A DNA stretch of 64,000 bases from Neoscytalidium dimidiatum (GCA_037367355.1 CM074698.1:62001-126000); one strand, 5' to 3'. Positions 35,285 through 48,611 are shown, counted from the stretch's first letter. A program made the numbers and translations. The notes: generated by a model from the sequence alone, not told the origin.

Positions 35285-36105
35285 TCGCCTACTATTACGA
35301 TTTTCTTTCTTCCGTAAGTTTCTTTCGTTATAGCTAGCATAAAACGTTCCCGCGACGAGTCGGCTTATCGCGCTACGTTATCGACCGCGATTAATTCCTT
35401 TACTCCGCAGTTACGCGTGCTTGTTTCGATTATTCGTCTAACGGGCGCGTCTATAGGATTAGTCCTTGTTCGTCCCGTTATAGGGAGTATACGGCTCGTA
35501 GTTATACTATATATAACGCTTAGAGGGTTTCTATATCTACTAAGTAATTCGTTTTCTTTATTCTTTTTCTACTAACGTTCTAATAGTAAATCGTCTACGC
35601 CGTTAATAAGAGCGAATCCGTTCTAAGGAGGAGGCTGCTTATCGTAATTTCTAGAAGGCCTCCGAGGCGTTAGAGAGGTTATAATCTCGTCTTCGCGCTT
35701 CTTCCTCGAAGTTAGTACGCCTTCGGAAATAGTAGAAGTTACTAGAAGATCGTAGTTTCTCTATTCTTAATCGCGAACTTTTTTTAGAGGATATTACGGC
35801 TCTAGAGGTGAAGGATTAGAAGCTATTAGAGTAGCTAGCGGCTAGAGAGCCGTCCGATTCTAAAAATACCGAGGAGTTACGAGTAGTAAAGCGTATACGT
35901 AGCGACGTCTTAGCTAACGCCGCTACGGGTCCGTCTCGTTCTACTAGGTCGTCTAGCGTTAGTTCTACTACTACGCCGCTCGAGAGTTCCGAGCTAGTCG
36001 ATTAGGCGCGGTAGTCTTCGTTTCTTAATTTTAATTTTAGGTCCTTTATTTTTAACGAGTCGGCGGTATTAGTCGGTCCGGGTTTCGGCGATAGAACTTA
36101 TTAAT
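35285..36105 (+). pseudogene. antisense accessory ORF of element A
   Basis: On the plus strand, opposite to gag-pol, one frame (codons starting at multiples of 3) reads through with stops only as TAG or TAA. Short excerpts (stops marked *) are NVPATSRLIALRYRPRLIPL, SLFVPL*GVYGS*LYYI*RL, ERIRSKEEAAYRNF*KASEA and REPSDSKNTEELRVVKRIRS. The central part is charged with heptad-like spacing (coiled coil), and the C-terminal part is Ser/Thr-rich. It lies between the 3' LTR and the chromodomain. I do not recognise the family. The same position is used in B1, B2 and C. Confidence 0.6.
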
Positions 36106-39100
36106 AAGTTATCTATATCCGTCGTAGTTTTCTAGCGGTTCCTAGGTATCGTCCTATTCTCCTTTCTATTTAAGAAGATATCGGAATTAGCCGTTAATAT
36201 AGCCGCTATCGAGGACCTTTTCTACTTCCTAATCTCGGTTTTTATCGGCGTCCGGATTCTCTAGGAGTATTTCTTCCGTATAGGTTACGGTTTTAGCGTT
36301 CCTCGGTGCTAGTTCTAGGAGGGATATATAGAAAACGGGGTGTATCCGCATCGTTTCTAGTAGTTCGAGGCGGAAATTAACCTTCCCGATTTTTTCTTCG
36401 ATCCTAAATGGTCCTATCTTCTTAAAATCTAGCTTGTTATTTAGTCGCCTTATTTTAATATTTTTTCTAAGAAGGTAGACTTTATCCCCCTTCTTTAGCT
36501 ACGGTGCCTCCTAGTGCCGCTTATCGTAGTATTTACCTATTCGTAGGGCTACGAATTCTAGGTCTAAGTATAGTTATTCGTAGAGTGCCTTTAGCTAGTC
36601 GGCCTTAAGGATTCCTTTTTAAGCTAATAATTTACTCGGTATCGGTTCTTTATAGGCCGATAGCTTATAACCGTAATTAGCGTAGAACGGTAATTCTTAT
36701 ATCGCTAACGCTTTAGAGCTATTATACGCGAACTAGGCTAGTAGTAGTAGTTCTACCTAGTTATTCTATACGTAGTTAAGGTAATAGCGTAGGTATTATT
36801 CTAGCGTCTAGTTAGTCCGTTCCGTTTATCCGTCTATTTACGGATATACCGTAGTTAAGAGCTTATATTTCGCTCTAAGTTATTTAGTTAGAGTCTACTA
36901 GAATCGTAATATAAATAGTCTATCTCTATCTAACACGAATATCGAGGATGGTTTTTAGGAACGTATATACGAGATCTTCCGCGTTTACCTTTTTTAGGTA
37001 TAGTAGATAATACGCGTATTTTATTATTCTATCTATAATAACTAGTATTAAATTATACTTAACTTTAGTAAGCGGTTCTTCTAACTTAGGTAGGTCCGTA
37101 ATAAAATCTAGTAAGATAGATTACTAAGGGCGCTTAGATACCGGTAGTAGCTAGAGTAGTCCGTAGAATACGTATCTCGCTATCTTACTTCGAATATAAA
37201 GGTCGTATTACGTAACTATCCGCTAGACTATCCTTCTAAGCTCTAGGAAGTAGTAACTTCTCGTAATCCTCTCTATCGTCTTCTCGGTTCCTTAATAACT
37301 ATATACTAGGGCCTTATATATATCCTTTATAAGCTCCTCTCGTAGTTTTACCGGGACGTAGACTAATCCTAAGAATAGGATTATACCGTCTACGTCTCTA
37401 GTTACTCGGGGGTCGTTTTCTATATTTCCGATTTCTTAAGCTATAGCGTCTTCTACGTAGGCTTCTCGGATTCTATACTCCTATTTATTGCTTTCTAAGC
37501 GTATGGTTAATAGCTTAGCCGGGGTAAGCGACTCTTCGGATTTTCTCTCTATATTATATATAGCGGAGATCTAGCGGTTAGCGGGTATAAAGAACCCGTC
37601 CCGCTACTCTACTAGTATTACCGGTTATAGTCTTAGCTTCTCTTCTATATAGTCGGCTCTTCTACTTAGCGCGTCTATGCGAGCGTTTTCCGATCCCTTT
37701 CGGTAGGTAATCTTTATATCGTAGGATGCTAGTTTTTTAGCCTACCTAATCTATCTTCGGTTTAGTTCTTTTATAGTAGTAAAGTATAAAAGGTTCTTAT
37801 AGTCGTAATAGACTATAACCTAGTATTTAGCTTCTTCGAGGTAGTATCTCTATTCTTTAAAAGCCGTAACGATAGCTAGAAGTTCCTTATCGTAGACGTC
37901 GTAATTTCTTTCTAGACCTATTATTTTTCGGGAGTAGTACGCGATAGAATATAACTTACCTTACTCGTCTAGCTGGCTTAAGACTACTCCGATAGCGTAG
38001 TTCAATATATCGGTTTCTACCGTTATAGGTAGGTCGGGGTAGAATAGTCCTAAGACCGGTACTTCTATAAATATTCGTTTTAGTAAGTCGAAAGCATTCT
38101 ATTGCCTTTCCCCCTATACGAATCTATATTCTTTCTTAGTTAGATCTATAAGCGGAGCTACTACCTTCGCGTAGTTTAGGATAAACTTCCGGTAAAAGTT
38201 AGTAAAACTAAGGAAGGATTATATTTCTTTAACGGTTTTCGGCGTAGGCTAGTCCCTTATTACGTCTAGTTTCTTTTCGTCTATACTAATATATTCTAGG
38301 GTAATAATAAACCCTAGGTACTTAGTCTTCTATATATACTATTCGCTCTTATCTAGGACTATCTAGAGATTCCGTTCCTCTATTACCTATAGGACCTTAT
38401 ATATATACTCGGTATATTCCTCGAGCGTTTCCGAGTATATTAGGATATCGTCTAGATAGGCTAGTACAAATACGTCTAAGTACGGTCGTAGTATATCGTT
38501 AACTAGGCTCTAGAACGTAGCCGGTATATTAGTAAGCCTAAATAGTATTACCGTATACTCGTAATATCCGAATCTAGTTCGGAAAGCCGTTTTCTATTCT
38601 TCGCTTTCTTTTATCCGGACGAGGTAATAGCCCTCTCTAAGGTCTAGCTTAGTAAAGTATTTAGCTTTTCTTAATTTATCCTATAATTCGTCGATACGTA
38701 GTAACGGGTATCGGTTTTTTATCGTAATATCGTTTAGTTGTCTATAGTCGATATAGAGGCGGAGCTTACTATTTTTCTTAGGTACGAATAGGATAGGGTA
38801 TCCGGCCGGTAACGTAGAGGGTTGGATATATCCTCTTTCTAGGTTTATTTCGAGATATTCCCTTAGTGCTTCAGCCTCGTTCTTAGAAAGAGAATAAATA
38901 GGCTTAAACGTAGGTTATATTTCTAGTAATAGGGGTATTTCGTAGTTCTATAGCTTATACTCGGGTAGTAATTCCTTACCTCGTTCTTTAAATAGTTCGG
39001 CGTACTTCTAGAATTCTAGGGGTACGTTCTCGAGTCCCGTAGTATTTTCCGTTACGCGTATCCGGTTAAGGGCTCTACCTAGTAGGCTATACCTCTCGTA

Positions 39101-39330
39101 GATTCGTTATAGATAGTCTCCTCCGAGCGGTCGGGGATTATCGACTTTCGGGGTCCGCTTTCTTATCTATACTATAATTCGGCGTTCTTATTCTAAGCTA
39201 GGCGTAATATAGACGATATAAGCTTACTCTCCTCGTTTTTTTATACGTAGTAGGGTATTAAGAGATATTCTCTTAGCCTCTACTAGGTACTCTCTAGACG
39301 GCTCCCTCGTAGCTCTTAAAGCCTCTTCTA
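36106..39330 (-). pseudogene. element A pol (RT, RNase H, integrase, chromodomain)
   Basis: Order on the minus strand is RT, RNase H, integrase, GPY/F motif, chromodomain. Catalytic YLDD is intact, and stops are RIP-type. One stretch from the GPY/F motif on, GPFRIEEKIGKVNFRLELLE then RIHPVFYISLLE, has no stop at all. Confidence 0.8.
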
Positions 39331-39339
39331 GCCTTAGCT

Positions 39340-39480
39340 CTAGCTTCCTAGCCCCAGCTCTAGCTCTCCTAGCTCTAGCTCTCTGGCTCTGGCTTCAGCC
39401 CCAAATTTCAGCTGCTCTTAGCTCAGCCCTCTAACTCTAAATTTCTCTTACTCTGAGGTTCGCGAGGTATATGCTTTTGT
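39340..39480 (-). repeat. RIP-free AGCTCT-rich island inside element A
   Basis: Here CA and TG reappear (CCAGCTC, CTGGCTC, TTCAGCC, CAGCTGC) within imperfect AGCTCT repeats, whereas the DNA on both sides has almost none. On the minus strand it would encode an Arg/Ala/Glu-rich stretch between protease and gag. Confidence 0.7.
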
Positions 39481-41877
39481 TCCTAGAAACGTTATAGTTC
39501 CTATACTCTAGCTAATATATAGGTTATAGGTTTTTAACTAGGGTATTTCGAGAACGATATCGTAGTTCGGGCTTATTATTACGTCTAGGTTAATTCGCTC
39601 TTTATAATCTCCGAGGGTTATTCGTATCTAACCGGTCTCGATTCTTACCTAACCCTTATCGTATTCTATCGATAATCCGTCGAACGTGCTAAGTTTATAG
39701 GGCCGTTTCTTAGGTTAGAATAGTAAATCGTTCTTTCTAAGGAATTTAGGATCTACGAAATTTCTTTACGTACTACTATCGATTATTACTAGCGTAGTAG
39801 TTTCTTCGATTATAACTAGTACTTCTAGTAGTATTTTAAGTTCTTTCTATTTACGAGATGTTCCGTTTAATATTAAGTATATAATCTAATTAAGGGACCT
39901 TCGTACTAGCCCCTCCTAAGGTCCCTAGCTAGGGGAGCCGTCTAGTTTTTTAATATTTTATAGCGTATATACTCGTCCTATTCTTCGATTAGGATTAGAG
40001 TATCCTTCTACCGAGTCTATCGCTCTTACTTAATCTTACGCCTCTAGTAGATCTATCCGTTACGTACCTAGTACTAGAAGGTTAGTTTACCGTATTTTTT
40101 ATCGGGTACCTATTATAGGGTGCTATAGCTTCGCGTAGCTATACCGTAACGGTAGAGGGTATAGGCTATATCGCGTAAAGACGTAAGGTCTCGTTACTAC
40201 TATATCCCCTAGGCTTCTCCTTTAAGCTAGGATACTACCTTATCGGCCGTTTTTAATAGCGATTTCTTCTAGGAGTACTATACGTCGTCCTTAAAAAACC
40301 GTAAGCTAAGTTTTCCGTTCTTTATCTAGTACTATTACGGTAGTAGATCTATTCTTAATCTAGGGGTCTAGTAGATCGTAGGGGTATAACTAAATTCGAT
40401 ATTTCTTATATCTTCGTACCGGTTTAAGTATTTCGTAATTCGATCGAGCGTAGCTTAATCCTACTATTACTCGGTATTTTCTACCTTACTAGATTCCGGT
40501 ATACTATCGTAAAGCTCTCTAGTTTCGCTATTTACGAGGTCTTTATCGGCCGGGAAGTATTTTTCGATGTCTTCCTCCGTAACCTCTTCTAATTTTTAGA
40601 GTATTATATTAAGTCGTCGTAGCTTACTAGGGTACTATCCTATAGCGTCCTTATCGCTCTAGTAGATAGTATAATTATCGTCGTAGTATACTATCTAACT
40701 CTAGGCTATATAATCTACTATTTTTATAGCGGCGATTTCTCGTAGCGCCTTCTATCTCTAGATAGTTGCCGCTACTTTTCGTAACTCTTTCTTTAAATAT
40801 TTATATCCTACGCTCTATTTATCTCTATATCGGATATATAGTCCTTTCTTATAGAGCTCTTTTTCTTTTTTACTCTATTCCCTTTTCTTACCCTTATTAT
40901 CGCCGTTCTTCTTATTCCTACCTCTATCTCGCCGGACTATATTATCTATTTCTATAGCGTCGCCTCCTTCTTAGGTATAGCGAGGCCTAGCTTATCTCGA
41001 GGTATTAGCGTTATACCCTTTCTTATCGAACTACCTCTCTATACGGCGCTTATCTATAAGTAGGGCTAGCTTAATTATATTATTAAGGGTTTCTAGTTTC
41101 TTATAGTACGTTATAGCTTCTTTAATCTCGTCTCTTAGCCCTTAGTAGTAGAAGGTATATAGCGTAAGGTTAGAGTATCTATCTACGAGGTATACTACGT
41201 CTTAGAATTTAGCTATATAGTCTTATACCGTTCCTTTCTATTTTAGACTTATAAGGGTTCTAGTAGCTAGACGGTTCTTATCGACGCCGCTAAAGACTAC
41301 CTTAAGCTACTTCGTAAAGTTTTAGTAGTCGCTAAAGATTATTAAGATTACTTCGGACTATAGATATACGGGTTTCTTCTAGTACTCTCGCTTAAAAGGT
41401 CGGAACTATTATTCCGCTAATTCTCTAAGGTAGGTACTAGCGTATAGAACTTATTCGGCGGGGCTAGCGAAGTTACCGTATATAAAGTATATATAGTTAT
41501 TTAGCTACGTAATAAAGGCTTAGGTCTTTTTTCGGTCTCCGTAGTATAGGTCTAGTTTTAGAACCTTAATCTTAGTAGCCGATAGTAGAGCTAGTACCTA
41601 GGTAAGCTAGATACGTAGGATTACGTTTTCGTTTCGAAGTTCTAGGATTATATTAAGTAGCTCCTCGTTAGTCGGTATATTAGGGTGTTAGTTTCCTACT
41701 ACCGTACTATATTACGGCGGTTACTACGAGCCTAGGATATTCTACGCCTCTTATACGTGCTTACTACTAGGTACGTCCGCTATAATAGCTAATACTATTA
41801 GTACTTCTCGGGGTAAGAGAATACTTTCTATTTTTCTAATTAAATTACTTCCTTTCCTATAAGGATAGTAGTTAAAG
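39481..41877 (-). pseudogene. element A gag and protease region
   Basis: The minus strand carries a damaged zinc knuckle near 40,090-40,165 (reading YRYG where CxxC is expected) and continues upstream as a gag-like region to the primer-binding-site side at 41,866-41,877 (TAGTTAAAGTA on +). The same PBS-side word precedes the LTR of element B2. Confidence 0.6.
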
Positions 41878-42368
41878 TATAACGACGGGGCCTCTACCGC
41901 TAGGCTTCGGAGTTACCTAGTAGGTTCGGGTTTATCGAAGGGTTTACCTTAAAGACGAGGAAAGGGGAGCAACGATAGAATAAGAAGTTACGTAATATAG
42001 AAGTTCGATAGGCCTTATTACCTCCAAGTTAATATAGTATTAAATTAGAACTTTAAGTTAACTACGAGGGTTAAAATACTATCTAACGAGCGTGTCTATA
42101 TACTATAGTAAAGCTATAATAATCTAGATCTAGATATAGTAGATTTATCGGGGGTAGATATACGGTACTTAGATTTATAGAGATCTAAAGTAGGCCGTAC
42201 GTAATACGCGGCGCTTAGATTCGTTTCCCGATTCCCGACTTCCTTAATCGTGCGAGCGGCTAGTATTATCGTCCCGCCGCGCTCCTTCTTATCGACTTTC
42301 TACTCCCTACCCGTACGGGTTTATACCTTTTATAGCTGTAACGCCCGTATATTCTAGGGTTCGTAACA
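41878..42368 (-). repeat. element A, right (5') LTR
   Basis: 491 bp starting TATAACG and ending CGTAACA, where the terminal CA is still intact. Only the first 215 bp match the left LTR; the remainder is a different U3 type. Confidence 0.7.
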
Positions 42369-45300
42369 ATCTCTTAGTAAAAGAAATAAAAAATATAATA
42401 TAATTAGAATAATAGAGGAATTATTCTTAAGTCTAGAGAATAAAATTAAAAACTAGAATAGAAACTATATATTATAGTTAAATTAATTATCTACGTAAGT
42501 CTAATTTTAAAAGCTACGCTAGAAAGAACTTAAAAGAAAAAATAAGCGATTAGAATAATATAGTATCGCCCTACTACTATAAATAAGAAAAGAATCTAAT
42601 AGATTAGTACTACTAAATAAAAAAAACTAAACTATCTAATATTTATAGAAGAAGATAACCCTACTAGAATATATAAATAATATCTTAATAGTATTATTAA
42701 AGAATACTACTAGTTTAAAAAAATTTTTAGAGAAAAGATTAAAGACGTATTATTAAAATATAAACTATAGAACTATAAGATTAACTTAAAACTAGATACT
42801 AAATTCTAATTTAGACCTTTATATCTAATATTAGAGAAAGAATTATAAGTAATAAGGGAATACTTAAACTTATTACTAAAGAAGAAATATATTTAACCCT
42901 CTTAATTCTTAGTAGAATTTCTTATTCTCTTTATATTAAAGCCTAGAGATAAATTACGTCTTTATATAGATTATAGATCTCTAAATAATATTACTATTAA
43001 AAACTACTACTTTCTACTCTAAATTAACGAATTAAGAAATTACCTCTCTAGAGCGTAGTTCTTTACTAAGCTAGACCTATAAGATAGATACTATCTTATT
43101 TAAATTAAGAAGAAATATAAATAAAAAACTATATTTAGAATTTAATATAGTTTATATAAGTACTTAATAATATCTTTTAGACTTACTAACGCCTCTACTA
43201 TATTCTAAGCTCTTATTAACTACGTTCTACGTAAATATCTAGACTAATTCTATATAGTCTATCTTAATAATATTCTAATATACTTAGAAATTCTTAAAGA
43301 ATATAAGAAATATATATCTAAAGTTCTTTAAAAACTACTTAAATATAATCTCTTTATTAAACTAGAAAAATATACCTTCTATATTTAAAAAGTAGAATTT
43401 CTAGACTTTATTATCGAATTAAAAAAAGTAGTTATAGACCTAAAGAAGATAGAAGATATTCTAAAATAACTAGAAATAAAAAACGTTAAAGAAGTATAAG
43501 TCTTTCTAGAATTTATTAACTTCTACTAATAATTTATCGAACGATACTTATATATAGCCGAACTTTTAATCTAATTTATCTAAAAGAATACCTTCTTTAT
43601 CTAGAAAGAATTTTAATAAGAGACGTTTAATTAACTTAAAAGAGTTTTTATAAAAGCGCTAGTATTAATTATATTTAATTTTAATAAACTACTCTACTTT
43701 AAAACTAACGTATCTAACTATATTATTAGTAGTATTCTTAGCTAGCTAGATAATAAGAAAAGATTATACTCTATTATATATTACTCTTATAAAATATTAC
43801 CTACTAAACTTAATTATAAAATATATAATAAAAAACTACTTACAATCGTTATAGTATTTAAAAAATAGCGATACTATCTTAAGAAAGCTAACTATAAAAT
43901 TATAATATACTTAGACTATAAGAATCTAGAATACTTTATAATTACTAAGATACTAAATAGAAGATAAATATAATAGACTAAATAACTAGCCCTCTTTTAC
44001 TTTAAGATCTACTATTATAAAAAAGAGAAAAATAATAAAATTAATATACTTAGCCGAAGAGCTAATTATATAGAAGAAAAACTAGAACTATTACTAGCGG
44101 TACTATAATAAAATAATAACGATACGTTAAGTTCTAACCGCTTCTAAATTATTAAAGAATTTAATCTACTTTAGAAGAAATAGATACTAGTATCTATTAT
44201 AAGACTAGAAAATTCTATTAATAATAGTAAGCCTCTAAAAGGCCTAATATCTAAATAGAAATCTAAGAATAAAAAAGGACTATAGAATAAGAAACCTATA
44301 CTAATATCTAAAGAAACTATAAAGAAAGTAATAAATAAAGAAGAAGATAATATCGCTATTTAGAAATAAATTATCTAAGGAAAATATAATAATAATCCGC
44401 TATTCTAAGAACTACTTTAACGAATAAGTATCTCTAAATATAATAATTCTAACCTAGTCTAAAATTATAGAGGTAATATACTATTCTATAGAAAAATCTA
44501 CGTATCTATACCTCTATATAAACGACTAATAAAGAAATACTATAAATTTATAGTTTATAAATATCTAGAAATAATAAGAATCTTAGAACGGCTTATAAAA
44601 TACTTCTACTTTCTTTAATTAAGAAAAATAGTAGAGAAAGTTATCTAGAAATATAACGGATATATAAAGAATAAAATAGCGTAATATATACTATATAAAT
44701 AACTATAGCTTATTATAATACTAATTAAACTCTAGAAATTAATTATAATAGACTTTATTATTAATCTATTAGTCTTAGTAAACTCTATAACTAAAATATA
44801 ATATAATACTATTCTAGTTATTATTAATTATCTAATAAAGTAGATATACTTCGTCCCTTATAATAAGAAAATTAAAGTAGAAAACTATATCTACTTTTTT
44901 CTTAGATATATCTTCGCCTACTATAAAATATCTAAGAAACTAATTATAGACTAAGATTTATAATTTAGAGCTAAATTCTAGTAGACCTTAGTCTATAAAT
45001 TAAAAACTAAATATAAGATATTAATAATAATATATTTATAAACTAACGAATAAACGAAATAAACTAATTAGACGCTAGAATAGTATCTAAGATTCTATCT
45101 AAACTATAAATAAAATAACTAAGTTAAACTTTTATTATTAGTCTAATATATATATAATAGTATATTAACGAAAGTTATATAAACTACGCTTTTTTATACT
45201 AACTATAAATTTAACTTTACTATCTTTAAAGAACTCTAGATTTATAAAGTACTCGCTTAAAAAGCTATATTTAAAGTAGACTAGCTATATAAACTATACT

Positions 45301-45734
45301 AGAAACTAGTCTAAGATATTAAATTTACTATATATTAAATAGCTATATACTATAATAGATAGCGCTAGACGTCGCCGCTTTTAAAGAAGAAGAATAAAGT
45401 CTAGCTTCTTAGAAAAAATATTAAAATAATATAATTAAATAATAAATTAGACTATAAGAAAATTAAATTCTATTAAATTAAGAAAAAACTTTTATCTATT
45501 TTCTTTAAATTTAAATTACTAGAATAAGTAGATATATATCTAGTTTTTTATATCTCTTTACTTAAACCTATATATAGTAATATTAAATCTAACTTAGAAC
45601 TTAAAATATACTTTAATAACGCTAATAAAGAATAGAATATAAAGAAAATTCTAGATAGAGACTAAATTAATAGTTAATTTAAATACTTTATTAAATAGAA
45701 AGAAGCGAATTCTATTAGAAACCCGTAGAAACTC

Positions 45735-46470
45735 TTATAGAAACTAATCTCTTATCTTAACTACGAGGAACTTATCTATAAATACTACTAATAAAATTCT
45801 AACCGTCTAAACTTAAAGTATTCTTCTATAACGTAAATTCTAGAGAAGATATTAAGAATATTTAAAACTAGTCTACTAGTATCTTTTAAGAAACTAGTTT
45901 ATTAAAACCCGCTATATTACTACTATTTAAACTAGATAATAAGAACCTCTAAGCTATCTATATCTTTTATATCTTCTTAGTTTTAATAGCTATTAACTCC
46001 TACTTAAATAACTTCTAACTCTAAAAATTTAGAAAGAAAAGTATTTATAATAGGCGGATTATCTTAAATTAAAAAGTAGTAATATAACGAATTAAACGTT
46101 AAGCCTCCTCTTATAATCGCTAAATTTTAGCCTTATTTCTTTTAATCTTACGCTAGATCTACTTAATCTAAGTCTATATCTAGTTTTGTTATTAATCTAT
46201 ATAATAAAACTTAATAGAAGAAGCTATATTAGAAGAAAAGAAATAAAGTTAACCTCGCTTAATATACTTATAATACCTCTTAGAATTTAGCGATATAAGA
46301 TAATAAAGATAAGATTTATTTATATAAAAAGAATAACGTCTAAGAGCGTTAGTATCGTTATAAAAAATACGAGTAAGAAGCGTATATTAATAAGCGAAAC
46401 TAGATATAATAGTAAGAAAATAATCTTAAGAAAACTAAAAAGAAAGCTTAACTATCTTTATATTTGACTT
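45735..46470 (-). pseudogene. antisense accessory ORF of element C
   Basis: The reverse complement of 45,730-45,800 aligns with the C-terminus of the antisense ORFs in B1 and B2 (VPRS*DK pattern). The rest is too mutated to translate reliably. Position between chromodomain and 3' LTR is the same. Confidence 0.45.
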
Positions 46471-46501
46471 TTAGGCCGAAGGTTATCTAGAGAGGGAATA
46501 G

Positions 46502-46886
46502 TATTATAATATAGTCGCCTAAAAAGACGGATAATAAAACTCTATAATTACTTACCGTCTATATAATTAACTTAGAATCTAATTTAATAGAATATCTACT
46601 AATATTAATATATTAGACTACTATATATTTACTTAGTAAAGCTTAAACTACTAATTAATACTAATTAGTAGATTAATATTATAGATTACTATTAATTATA
46701 CTAATTATTTAATATATATAAACTATACTTATTTATTATAGTTAGAACTCTTATAGTTAACTTATTAATTAATTTCTACTCTATTATTATATAAACCTTC
46801 TCTATTTACTATTATATTAGCCTCTAGAAAGTCTAAGCCGCCTAATAATACGCCTTAACTTTTCTAGAAAGAGTTTTAGCGTAATA
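46502..46886 (+). repeat. element C 3' LTR
   Basis: 385 bp, equal in length to the B2 LTR (384 bp) and its reverse complement in sequence apart from transitions. It is preceded by the polypurine tract AGAGAGGGAATAG. Confidence 0.7.
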
Positions 46887-48412
46887 TTATCTTTAAAGAA
46901 GTTACTTTTTTTTTAAATAGATTATTTTCTTTATAAAGACTCTATAAAGGTCTAGCGTCTTTATAAAATTAGCTAGACTCTCTAGTAATATTTCTTAACT
47001 CTTTATTTTTAGTTAGTTAGAGCTTTTTTCTCTTATCTCTATATAGAGTTTATAGGAAGCTATTTTAATAAGCGCGTTTATTTAGCTTTTTACTAGTAGG
47101 CTTATTATCTACTATCTAAATAATAGCTAAGATTTATTTTATATAATAGATTTTAGTAAATATATTATCGATTATTTTAATTTACTTTATAAACTAAAGC
47201 TTATAGAGCTTTAAATAGAACTCTAAAATAATATAAGAGAACTATTAGTTAATTTATTAGTCTTTAATCTTTTAGTAATAGATAAACTATTATTTAAACT
47301 ATTATATATAGGCTAAAAAGCTATTAAACTTCTAGTCTAATCTTATAATATAAATATAATATTTAACTACGTTATTAAAGCGTTTAACTATAAAGTTATA
47401 AATAATATTTTAAAGTATTTATTTAAACTTCTTCTATAAAAGTAAATCTTTTATTTTTTCTTTACTTAGATAGTAGTACGCTTTCTATATAAAGTCTAGA
47501 TATAAATTTAAGCTCTATATAGCTTATCGCGTATACTATTAATAATTATAGTCTATATAAATAATTTTAAACTTATTCTCTACTATTATAATCTATTTAT
47601 TAAAAGTTTTTTAGATTTTTACTTTAAACTTTAATAGTTTTATCTTTACTAGTATCTTAAGCCGCTTTTTATTTTAGTCTTTACTAGTACTCTTTAAAAA
47701 TACGCTAGCTAGCCGCTATTTTTTAGATATAAATACTTATTAAAGTATATAAAGTATTTTTAAAGTCTTTTAGAATCTTTATATCTTCTTAAAATTACTA
47801 GTAAGGTCTAAAGCTTATAGTAGTATTAATAGATTATCTTTATTATCTTTTAAAGCGTATTTAAAGTAAATACTTAAAATACTATTTTAACGCTAATTTT
47901 ACGCGTTATTAAAGCTAGAGATACTAGCTTTTAAAATAACTTTTTTAAAGTTTAAAACTTCTAATAGTATTAAATTTTTTTATATTAATATAAAGAAGAA
48001 AGCTATTAGATTTTCTTTAAAAATCTTTATAGACTTTATATCTATATAATTATTAGCGGGCGTATAAAAGTTTAAAAGAAGTTTTAAAGAAATTTCTTTA
48101 GCGTTAATCTAGTAGAACGCGTATAAATAATAATAAGAAGATATCTTTAATAACTAGCTATTTTTTTCTAATAGAAATTATAATTAAATTAAATATAAAA
48201 ACTATATAGTAGATAAAAAGTTAATAAAGAAATAAAGAGCTTATATTTATAAATAAACGATATAATAGAAAGAAGGTTTTAATAAACTAACTTTAGTTAG
48301 AATTTTATTCTTTATTTAGTTACTAGAGTTCTATTAATAATACGTTAGTAGTCTTCTCTTTATATTAGTCTCTAGCTATCTATCTATTTATAAATTAGCG
48401 TTTAATACTATA
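46887..48412. other. unassigned TA-rich decayed repeat
   Basis: 1.5 kb nearly devoid of CA and TG. A minus-strand frame of mostly hydrophobic residues with many TAA stops is visible, but no catalytic motif can be read. It could be a decayed DNA transposon or more LTR-element sequence. Confidence 0.4.
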
Positions 48413-48611
48413 TAAGTCTAATTTTAAAAGCTACGCTAGAAAGAATTTAAAAGAAAAAATAAATAGTTAAAATAATATAGTATCGCTCTACTACTATAAA
48501 TAAGAAAAGAATCTAATAAATTAATACTATTAAATAAGAAAAACTAAAATATTTAATATTTATAAAAAAAGATAATTCTATTAGAATATATAAATAATAT
48601 CTTAATAGTAT
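48413..48611 (+). repeat. second copy of the 42,495-42,700 segment of element C
   Basis: It starts TAAGTCTAATTTTAAAAGC and is nearly identical to element C for 200 bp, then is cut at 48,612 by the B1 LTR, as if B1 had inserted into a second C-type copy. Confidence 0.7.

Larger units (their letters stand above)
34786..42368 (-). mobile_element. element A: Ty3/gypsy chromovirus, gag-pol on minus strand
   Basis: It is bounded by LTRs at 34,786-35,230 and 41,878-42,368. Polypurine tract and LTR edge on the minus strand read AAAGGGGGGATAG next to TATTACGG at 35,230-35,250. Pol is readable apart from RIP-type stops. The RT segment contains [20 protein letters not shown] (about 38,730-38,820) and YLDD (about 38,420-38,475). 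RNase H lies around 37,700-37,950. The integrase C-terminus has KKIGPF (about 36,400) and a chromodomain with FRYLLKWKG and DDTWEPLEN (about 36,110-36,180). The presence of the GPY/F motif and chromodomain places it in the chromovirus lineage. Confidence 0.85.
42369..46886 (+). mobile_element. element C: inverted, strongly TA-rich B-family chromovirus, 5' truncated
   Basis: The start corresponds to the protease region of B2 (57,650-57,710) in reverse complement. On the plus strand the RT reads [18 protein letters not shown] near 42,950-43,000. The chromodomain remnant lies near 45,640-45,720, and the 3' LTR at 46,502-46,886 (385 bp) has the same U3 type as the B2 LTR. CpG sites are also largely lost, so C has been mutated longer than A, B1 or B2. 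Element A sits against its truncated 5' side. Confidence 0.78.

Noticed and set aside
40766..40957. Tyr/Leu-rich open frame in element A
   Set aside because: Lies in gag of element A on the opposite strand. Its composition is what TA-rich RIP sequence gives by chance, and no motif is present.
46887..48412. pogo/Fot1-type transposase
   Set aside because: I looked for DDE motifs on both strands but could not read any through the mutations.
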